Assembly: GCF_002994745.2 (NCBI RefSeq)
Contig: NC_037093.1
Span: 66,731,510 to 66,795,509 of the forward strand
Direction of reading: 5' to 3'
DNA from: Rosa chinensis
Taxonomy: Eukaryota; Streptophyta; Magnoliopsida; Rosales; Rosaceae
DNA length: 64,000 bases
In this document: positions 56,127 through 64,000 of the stretch, in pieces
How the letters are laid out: every line of letters begins with the position of its first letter
Position numbering within the stretch: the first letter of the stretch is position 1
Notes under the pieces: model-generated
What the model was told of the DNA's origin: nothing
Seen by the model: only the letters and a program-made list of their open reading frames with translations
Database searches by the model: none
Translations under genes and position numbers: made by a program

Positions 56127-57400
56127 GGTTACTGCAATTAAAAAGGTAAAATAAATTGATTATACAAATCATAAATTCCATGCAAGCTTTATACAGTTAT
56201 ACTTGACTAATCCTAATCCCCACCATTTGGGCTAACTCTAAGGTTTTATTTGGTTCAAGAAAAGGAAAGTAATTCTTTTGTGTCATAAATGGGATTTCCG
56301 ATTGGATCGGTTCGACTTCGGTTTGGGCCTGAAACCGACCCGGCCCGACTATGCCCAGGCCTATCAAGAAGTGAATATATTCATTCAAACTAAATTACTT
56401 TGAATGTGTTGTGTTTGCCATCTCATGAAAAAATGTTTAGGGAGTAGTCAACCTTAAGTATTGATAGCATGATAGCATATCCTCTATGTGCATTTGAATG
56501 TTGTGAGTTAAAATCAAAGCTTTATGCATCTAGGAACAATTAATTGAGACTTAACCAGTAATATGATTTGTTCTTATGTAATTAATTCTAGACTTATCCG
56601 GTTGGAATTGATAATATTAAAGGAGTTTAAGCCTTTGTAGTCTTATTCGGATGCAAAGAGGGTCATTGGGAAATTATAATAACATCACTTATATTTGAAC
56701 TTCAATACTTGCAAGGGAGGTTAGTGGTAGACAATCCAACCCCTAACTTCATCCATTATATTACTAGTTTAGTTTAGTTTATAGTTGAGTATTTATTTTA
56801 ATTTGGTTCACCACTCTATTCAACAAACAATTTCACAACCACCACAATACATATACTTTCTATCAGCCTAGATTTTCCTGTGAATTTAGGTTTGTGATTG
56901 TACATTTGCATATTCTAGCTCTCCTTTGGTTAACACTCTAACTAGTTAAAGGAATCCAATCCTCGTGGGTTCAACAATCTTTCTTAAATCCCTATACTAT
57001 TACTTATATCTCTTATACTTGAGGATGACTATTTGGCTAACATTCAATGCAACCACAGAAGAGTAAAACTGACTGCGTCTTGATTCTCCACCCCAGTCTT
57101 CCAACAAAGGATGAACTATGGCTGGTACATTAACCGTATTGGCGTTGTGAGACACTGCATCAGTATATAAGAGTCACATCTCCTCTAACGAGATAGATGA
57201 AAATAAGAATAGATAAATTTCAGAAGCCACAAAGAAGCCGCTGCTAACATGTACGCGGAATCTTTTACGAGTATGATGACTAGCATTGCCTCCTTGATCC
57301 ATGACTCCATAAGAAGACAGCCCTGATAGGGGTTTTTGGGAGATAGAGAGAAAGTGAGTAGTTAGCGTTAAAAAGTTGCAAACCAAGTGATTGATAATTT
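56127..57400. other. IPT upstream region
   Basis: The presumed promoter of the minus-strand IPT gene. No coding sequence recognised. No TATA box stood out within the first 150 bp. Confidence 0.45.
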
Positions 57401-57921
57401 TATTAATGTTAAGATAAATGTTGATGGATTTTTTTTCCCCAGTGTTAGTTCTGGGGGCGTTCTTTGGGGGTTGTTTTAGGTAATGGTCAAGGTGATTTTT
57501 TGGCTGTTTTCTGACTTTCTCTATCAGAAAATCCTATGTGACTTCACCTCATCATGTTAGGTACAAAACAAGGGCTGCTCTTGCTTGTGGAGTTGGGGTC
57601 GAACAATGCAATATTGGAGAATGATTGTTTGGCTGCGATTAATGCTATTTTAAATCTCCATCTAAAAATCTATCGAGATTGAGTGATCTGGTAGCAGACA
57701 TCAAAGATATGTTGTAAGCTTGTTATTTATTTTCTTTAGTTCATGTCAATAGGCAAGCTAATAAAGTAGCTCATAGGCTAGCAAACCTCAATTTTGATTC
57801 TGATATTTAAACTAAATGGTTCAATATCATGCTTCAAATTGCTTATCGAATGTCCTTTTAGATGATCTTAATCGTGTTTGATGAATAAAATCTCTTGTTT
57901 CGTCCAAAAAAAAGAAAAAAG
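57401..57921 (+). mobile_element. LINE (L1-type) 3' fragment
   Basis: In broken frames it reads INVDGFFFPS and SSGGVLWG, then LSDLVADIKDM and FSFVHVNRQANKVAHRLANL. This is the RNase H-like domain that ends ORF2 of many plant LINEs. It is followed by a short 3' UTR ending TTTCGTCC and an A-rich tail (57907-57921). 5'-truncated and dead. Confidence 0.75.
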
Positions 57922-57972
57922 AAACAAGAAATTTATCATATATGAGAGATAAAATATGAAATAACCACAAAT

Positions 57973-58186
57973 TGTTAAAGGAAAAACATATTGTGTGCCT
58001 TCGTCAAAGCAACTGACGGAGAGGGAATCAAGGAAGCAGTGACTACCATCAATCAGCACAATTATAGATCAATCAGCATTCAATGTATTTAATGTAATTA
58101 ATATTTCCGTTGTAATTCTATCCCTATATAAAGGGACTATAAAATGAAATGAGTAGACCAATTCCAATTATCATTTTACTTTAACA
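57973..58186 (+). repeat. 5' LTR of element C
   Basis: 214 bp, TGTTAAAGG to ACTTTAACA, with TATA box CCTATATAAAGG (about 58122). The start shares TGTTAAAGG and TGTGTGCCT with the element B LTR. Confidence 0.8.
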
Positions 58187-58269
58187 CGTTATCAGCACGC
58201 TCAAAGCCAATAGCCAAGAAAAAAAACCCTAAGAAAAAAAAAGTTTTTCTTCTTTTCTACCGCTACCAA

Positions 58270-58309
<40 letters not shown>

Positions 58310-59065
58310 CTCCAGAAGCAGATCGACCTCCATTGCAGTCGATCGGCCTCTATCCCAGCCGCTCTCACCAAGCAACACCTCTGCCTTGCACGTCCCACCA
58401 GCCTCCATCCTAGCCCACCTCGCTGCTGCACCGCCTAGCCCAGCGCTCTCCAGCCCCGCTCCTCTAGACCGGCCAGACTCTCTCTCTTCTAGACCTGCCT
58501 CCATCTTCCTCTGCCGTGTGTCTCGTTCCCAGCCCAGCACAAGCGCATCCCTACAGCGCTTTCGACCTGTCTAGCCTAGCCCAGCCTCGCACCACCAAGC
58601 CATCTCCAGCACTGCACACTACGCTAAGGCCACTGCCCAACGCTCGCTCACCTGCAGCCCAGAGCACCGGCCTCAGTCCACGATCTCTGATCTCTGCAGA
58701 TCGATAAACCAGAGACATCCTCTGCCTTTTCCAGATCGGCCTCCTCCTCGTCTGCTCAGATCCCCGCGCCGGCTCACCACAAACCTGCAGTGCAGCCTCG
58801 CCTAGCCTCGAGCGGCCTCCCACCTCGCCTAGCCGCCTCAGTCCACCATCTGTAAACCCAGAAGGAATAGAAACAGAAAAATAACAAAGAAGACATGAAG
58901 AAGAGGAAGGAAAAAGAGAAGAAAAAAAACCCGGCCCAAAGAAAAGGGACCCGGCCAAAAAAAAAAAAAAACCTGCAGGCCCAGAAAAGAAAAATTGTGC
59001 GGCCCAGAAACGAAAAAAAAAACAGGCCCTGCAGCCCAACAAATCAGCAGGCCAGGCAGAACCCG

Positions 59066-59098
<33 letters not shown>

Positions 59099-59100
59099 AT
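58187..59100 (+). repeat. C-rich then purine-rich leader of element C
   Basis: Starts with the putative primer site. It includes a (TA)n run (58278-58304), a C-rich part (about 58310-58850) and an A/G-rich part with GGGACCCGGCC and a 32-bp A run (about 59066-59097). It parallels the leader of element B. Confidence 0.7.
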
Positions 59101-59230
59101 CGCTGCGCACGCCTGCATCAACACGCGCGTGCGTTAAGATTGTTTTTCTCAAAACCAAGTATGTTCTCTTTTTATCTTCATACTATGGTATATTTCATTA
59201 TTTATAATTAGAATTTTTTTTATTATTTTT

Positions 59231-59618
59231 GAGCATGCTTTTTATTGTTATATATGTGATATATATTCGTGGAATCTAAAGCATGTGAATTTTATTTATA
59301 TTTTCTATTTTTAAGCATGCTTTATACCTTATTGTTTATACCTTTATTATAGTTTGTTATTAAGCATGTTTAATTAGATAATTTTGATCATTTTAAGCAT
59401 GCCTTGTTATTTATGTTTTATATAATTACCTTTAAGCATGATTATATATTTCATTGTTTATGGTTTATTTATGAAATTTTGAGCATGTTTTTATTTTATT
59501 TATCCTTATATACATTATTCCTAAGCATGCCTTTATATTATGCTATTATTTATATTTTATTTTTACGCATCATATATGTAGCATATATTTTGTTGTATAT
59601 TTGTGCAATTTGAGCATG
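59231..59618 (+). repeat. RAGCATG word array in the leader of element C
   Basis: Nine copies of GAGCATG or AAGCATG (59231, 59279, 59313, 59362, 59395, 59434, 59481, 59523, 59612), about 30-90 bp apart in AT-rich DNA. Several extend to AAGCATGC. It lies between primer site and gag, as do the arrays in A and B. Confidence 0.85.
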
Positions 59619-59883
59619 TCATGTAGTTTATTTTTATATATGCTATGTTTTATTATTAAATGTGTTATAGTTATTTTTGTAATTAAAATTCCATTTTTCC
59701 ATGATAATGAAAATTCATGCGCATTATACACACACTTACTGTGATAAAGTATTTTCACATAGCATCGAAAAAATGTGACCATTACGAATCTTGGTCTTGA
59801 AATCTAATTCATATTTTTGGAAAATAATTCACGTGGATGTCTTTATGACTGCGTAATTTATTTCATCTCTCTTGTTTATGTAG

Positions 59884-60348
59884 ATGGCTGATCCAACTCG
59901 ACCTGAATTTGACATTTTGGACTCAGACGGACTTGAATACCACCGTTGGGTTTCCGATGTAGAAACTGCCTTTGTGGCAAGAGATTACACTGCCACCATT
60001 ACCGACCCCAAAGACAATGGACCGTCTGACAAGGTGAAAGCAAATGCCTTAATGTTTCTAAGGCGACATATTGATCCTAGCCTCCGCTGAGAATATCTTC
60101 AGTTGAAGACACCCAAAGAACTGTGGGATGCCCTTAAGGGACATTTTGGGAACATTCATGACACGTTACTCCCAGAACTGACCGTTCAGTGGAATGAAAT
60201 CCGCTTGCTTGACTATAAAAGGGTAAATGAATTCAACAAGGATATGTTGCGCCTAAAAGCACGTCTAAATTTCTGTGGAAAGGAACTCACAAAAGATGAT
60301 ATGATCCAGAAGATCTTTCCACTTTTCCTACTTCAGCAATTATACTAG
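59884..60348 (+). pseudogene. element C gag, N-terminal part
   Basis: The ATG at 59884 opens MADPTRPEFDILDSDGLEYH, followed by RWVSDVETAF and, after a TGA near 60088, LKTPKELWDALKGHFGNIHD and LLDYKRVNEFNKDMLRLKAR. This is copia gag. A second stop follows near 60346. Confidence 0.82.
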
Positions 60349-60891
60349 CGAATCAGTATAGGCTGGAGTATGATAACAAAAGAATCACAACCTTCAACAA
60401 GCTGATCAACCTACTGCAAGTGGTTGAGAGGCATAATGAGGTTCTTTTGAACAACAATGCCAGGCCTGTTGGAACAAAGAAAATTCCTGAGGCTAATTAT
60501 GGAAAAGTGAAAGGCGGAAAGAACCCCAATGCAAATGGGGTTGGACGTGCTAATCCCTACCCACGTGGCAACAATGCACCACGTGGCAAGGGACATGGGG
60601 GTCATGATATGGGCCGTGGAGGCCCTCCCAATATATGGCACAGAGATGGTGGTGCTGGCCCTAGTGGTCATGGAAACAAGGTATCGGTGTGGAGTCATTG
60701 GGCATTGGTACAAGAACTGCCAAGCAAGCAACAGAGTAGCAGCCAATTACAAGAGGTATAGGGAGTCTAAAGAACAAGAGGCTCACTATATGGAAGAAGG
60801 AGGCCATGACCCAGAAGTCAACCTCACAATTGCAGACTTAAATGGCAACAAGGAACTTGCTCAGTCAACCGATGCCCCAGATGTTGACTGA
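60349..60891 (+). pseudogene. element C gag, C-terminal part with zinc knuckle
   Basis: A Gly/Asn/Pro-rich basic stretch (GRANPYPRGNNAPRGKGHGG) precedes the knuckle RYRCGVIGHWYKNC near 60678-60720. The first knuckle Cys is replaced by Arg, and the frame changes at this point, so a small indel is likely. Confidence 0.7.
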
Positions 60892-61213
60892 TCTGCTTTA
60901 TTTACTTTATTTTCCAAAAACAGTTGTGAAGGCATAATGCCTCATTTTTAATTAGACTATTACTTGGTCTTAAAGTTTATTTCAATAATGGTTTGATGAA
61001 TTAGAACAAGACCTTGATTTGATTATCGTTGGCTTATTAATAAATTTTGAATTTTATTCTGAAGCACTGAATTTATTCAAATTTATTTCCTATACACATA
61101 TTTACATGGTTTGAAATAACAATATATAGATGTAAAGCAATACATCTAGAAAAAGAAAAATTATTAGAATGCAAAGATTATCATTTTACTAAAATAGAAA
61201 TACTCTAAAGAAT
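60892..61213 (+). other. element C, gag to pol gap
   Basis: AT-rich; no protease motif found. The region may be deleted or replaced. Confidence 0.45.
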
Positions 61214-61630
61214 ATGAGATATGCCCTATATGCACCAAGAGCTAATCAAACCTTGTTAAGTTTCAAAGATATTCGGGTCAACGGTTATCATGTAAAAACA
61301 CACTGTGAGAATGGAACTGAATATATTTATATTACCTCTAATGAATGTGGAAGGAAGCACATTTTAGAGAAACTTATGAGTCAATCTAGTGGACTGTACC
61401 TCACTACGATTCGGATCATTGAATCCTATACTGTCACTAACAGTGAAATGTGGGACACTGGCTCATACAAGCTTTGGCATGACCGCCTAGGGCACCCCGG
61501 TCGTGACATGATGATTCGTATTTTAACGAACTCATATGGACACCCCTTCTTTCGAGTGAAACATAAAATGGGACAAAAATCCGTCACACTGCAAGGTGTC
61601 GGTTCTAGTATTGCTCAAATGCAGTCATAG
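61214..61630 (+). pseudogene. element C GAG-pre-integrase
   Basis: It contains TLLSFKDIRVNGYHVKTHCE and the signature YKLWHDRLGHPGRDMMIRIL. It ends at TAG 61628; the Cys pair expected downstream was not seen in frame. Confidence 0.78.
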
Positions 61631-61802
61631 CCTTCTAAAGTACTAGAAGCACTACCACTCTCCCATTATGCCCCATTGACTATTTCAAAGGCATATCACT
61701 CGTTTTGCAAAGCCTGCTCTTTAGCAACATGATCAAAACCTTCCTATGCTAAAGATATAAAATAAAACATTCCATTCTTACAAATGATACAAGGAGATAT
61801 CT

Positions 61803-62287
61803 GTGGACCTATCCATCCAGAATGCGGACCATTTTAAGTACTTTATGGTTCTGGTGGATACTTCGACACACTGGTCACATGTCGCTTTATTGTCCACAAG
61901 AAATGCTGCAAAACTCCTAGCACAGATTATACGCTTAAGGGCTCACCACCCTGATAACCCTATCAAGTCTATAAGACTTGATAACGCTGGAGAGTTTACA
62001 TCAAAAGCATTTGATGATTATTGCATGTCTATTGGATCGATGTGGAGCATCCTGTACCCCATGTGCATACACAAAACGATCTCGCAGAAGCTACCATTGA
62101 AAGGCTACAGATGGTGGCTAGGGCATTGGTTATGCGCACCAACCTGCCTATATCTACTTGGGGTTATGCAATATTGCACGCAGCTTTACTTATTCGTTTC
62201 AGACCCACTGCTAGCCAACCATTTTCTGCATACCAGTTGGTAACTAGATATGAGCCTGACATTTCACATTTACGCATATTTGGTTGA
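61803..62287 (+). pseudogene. element C integrase core
   Basis: YFMVLVDTSTHWSHVALLST, then IRLDNAGEFTSKAFDDYC with the second catalytic Asp. After a frameshift near 62035, NDLAEATIERLQM has the region of the catalytic Glu. The last part is LVTRYEPDISHLRIFG. Confidence 0.82.
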
Positions 62288-62296
62288 GCAGTACAT

Positions 62297-62830
62297 GTGC
62301 CTATTGCGCTCCCACAGCGCACCAAAATGGGTCCTCAGAGACGATTAAGTATTTATGTTGGATACGAATCCCCAACAATTATCCGCTATTTGGAATCCTT
62401 GACAGGCGATCTCTTTACTGCTAGATTTGCGGATTGTCACTTTGATGAGACAGTCTTCCCGTCGTTAGGGGGAGATAGGAAAAAGGATTTTCCAAGAAAA
62501 CGACAGGAATTGTCGTGGTTTGTCCCCACTCCGTCTCATTTTGATCCCCGCACTTCACAAAGTGAAAGTGAAGTGAAAAGAATAACTGATCTTCAGAACG
62601 TAGCAGATTCGATGCCTGATGCGTTTACTGATATCGTAAAAGTGACGAGATCACATATACCAGCTACAAATGTGCCTGCAAGGTTCGAAGTCCCCAACAA
62701 GGGGCACGGTGCCGCAGATAGATGCACTGCATCCGCACTTAGTGGAGGTGTGGTTGAGGCCGTGGCTCCCCAAGGAAGAGGGGGAGGTCACTTGGTTCGA
62801 TTGACACTCACCCAAGGAAGAAAAGAGTGA
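62297..62830 (+). pseudogene. element C integrase to RT linker
   Basis: PIALPQRTKMGPQRRLSIYV, YESPTIIRYLESLTGDLFTA and RFADCHFDETVFPSLGGDR, then a variable acidic/basic linker ending at TGA 62828. The start is separated from the integrase frame by a stop at 62286. Confidence 0.78.
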
Positions 62831-63003
62831 GTAAGGCACAAACCAATCATCAATGTATAGAATCCCTCTCATGAGATTGTCTCTGATTATAGTCATGTCC
62901 ATGAATCAATACTGGAGGACGCTCCGATGTTTAAAATGATTCCAGAGAACAAAAAAATCTCAGAGGATTATGTATGAGTTGATAGAAAGATCTTCCATAC
63001 ACA

Positions 63004-63885
63004 GTGATGATATATACTGTTGCTCAAGGAATCATAGAGCACGATGATATCGAACCACACTCTGTTGCAAAATGTCAACAAAGAGCAGATTGGCCTAAAT
63101 GGAAAGAAGCAATCCAGGTAGAATTAGATTCTCTGACAAAGAGACAGGTATTTGGTCAGGTAGTGCTAACCCCACCAAGTGTAAAGCCTGTAGGACATAA
63201 ATGGACCTTTGTCAAAAAGCGTAATGAGAAGAATGAAGTCCTAAGGTACAAGGCTCGCCTTGTGGTGCAAGGTTTCTCACAACGCCCTGGAATTGACTAC
63301 GAGGAGACATTCTCTCCCAAAATGGACGTTATAACGTTCCGCTACTTAGTTAGCTTAGTAGTTTCCAAAGGACTGGAAATGCAGCTCATAGATGTGGTTA
63401 CTGCATATCAACATGGGGATCTAGATTCAGAGATATATAAGAAAGTGCCTGATAGCCTTACATTACCCAAGTCAAGTTACTCTAAACCACGGAGTGCGTT
63501 TGCAACTAGGTTGAAACGCTCACTTTACGTATTAAAACAATCCAGGCGGATGTGGTATACCCGTCTAAGTGACTACTTGATTGGGGAGGGATATAAGAAC
63601 GATGAATTATGCCCCTGCGTATTCATAAAGAAAACAAGTTCCGGATTTGCAATTGTAGCAGTATATGTCGATGATATGAACATAACAGGTACTCTTGATG
63701 AAATAAGAGAAACCGCGAGCTACTTGAAATCCGAATTTGAGATGAAGGATCTTGGGAAAACTCGATTCTATATAGGCCTTGAACTAGAACACCAAGTTTG
63801 TGGAATACTAATCCACCAGTCTGCATATGTCCAAAAGTCAGGCGATATAACATGGACAAAGCACATCCTGCTAGCACTCCCATGA
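63004..63885 (+). pseudogene. element C reverse transcriptase
   Basis: DWPKWKEAIQVELDSLTKRQ, KARLVVQGFSQRPGIDYEET, QLIDVVTAYQHGDLDSEIYK and the YVDD box (AVYVDDMNITG), in one frame of about 290 codons. The usual catalytic-region words D-V-x-T-A-Y-L are slightly changed (QHGD). It ends at TGA 63883; RNase H begins in another frame at the window edge. Confidence 0.85.
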
Positions 63886-64000
63886 TCGGTCGAAGTTTGG
63901 ATGCAAGGAAAGATCCATTTCGTCCAAAGGAAGATGACGAATAGGTGTTGGGAGCTGAAATTCCCTATCTAAGTGCAATGGGTGCATTATTGTACTTAGC

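Larger units (their letters stand above)
57973..64000 (+). mobile_element. copia element C, 3' end outside window
   Basis: 5' LTR 57973-58186 (TGTTAAAGG to TTTAACA), putative primer site CGTTATCAGCACGC (58187-58200), leader to 59883, then gag, integrase and RT in order with several lesions. The sequence runs off the right edge within the RT/RNase H junction. It is related to elements A and B by protein wording and layout. No target duplication can be checked. Confidence 0.85.

Noticed and set aside
58229..59158. Long frames on both strands in the leader of element C
   Set aside because: Composition artefacts of the C-rich and A-rich leader.
1..64000. CRISPR arrays, bacterial operons, rRNA genes
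   Set aside because: None seen; the content is typical plant nuclear DNA.

Overview
The window is plant nuclear DNA. It holds intronless G-type lectin receptor kinases, an R2R3-MYB factor and a broken plant-type isopentenyltransferase, and more than half of it is transposable elements (LTR retrotransposons, CACTA, MITE, SINE and LINE remnants). A woody rosid eudicot, possibly Rosaceae, fits the gene content. That placement is inference from gene style, not proof.

Layout. 1-7114: degraded Ty1/copia pol and 3' end with a partial tandem duplication and a 2.3-kb nested solo LTR. 7806-10205: intact lectin receptor kinase 1. 10671-17869: complete minus-strand copia (element A) with nearly identical LTRs but ruined genes. 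19116-26217: second complete minus-strand copia, better preserved. 26316-33745: decayed kinase paralogue (gene 2), split by an 878-bp solo LTR and by a MITE that itself contains a 3.9-kb CACTA element. 35607-38057: intact kinase 3. 38709-39629 (minus): subgroup-22 MYB. About 41974-42112: a promoter-like G-box cluster without an obvious gene. 43744-56126 (minus): adenylate isopentenyltransferase (IPT) cut in two by an 11.4-kb retrotransposon. 57400-57921: LINE 3' end. 57973-64000: a third degraded copia (element C) that runs off the window.

The most unusual object is the 11,443-bp retrotransposon at 44272-55714. It has 659/660-bp LTRs, a TGGTATCAGAGCC primer site and an ATAAG target duplication. 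It has little pol of its own and carries fragments resembling three host genes: callose synthase (sense), FAB1-type PI3P 5-kinase (antisense) and a Listerin-like E3 ligase (antisense). A 5.9-kb copia (element B, 48626-54499) is nested inside it. The LTRs of B are more diverged (about 7/178) than those of its host (about 11/660), which suggests the composite moved as one unit after B had already jumped in.

Elements A, B and C share a core TTATCAGCACG next to the 5' LTR, where a primer site would be. Each has a long leader before gag carrying its own array of a short repeated word. Working host genes are few: the two kinases (membrane receptors) and the MYB regulator. There is no operon-like organisation. 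All identities rest on motif reading; no database search was run.
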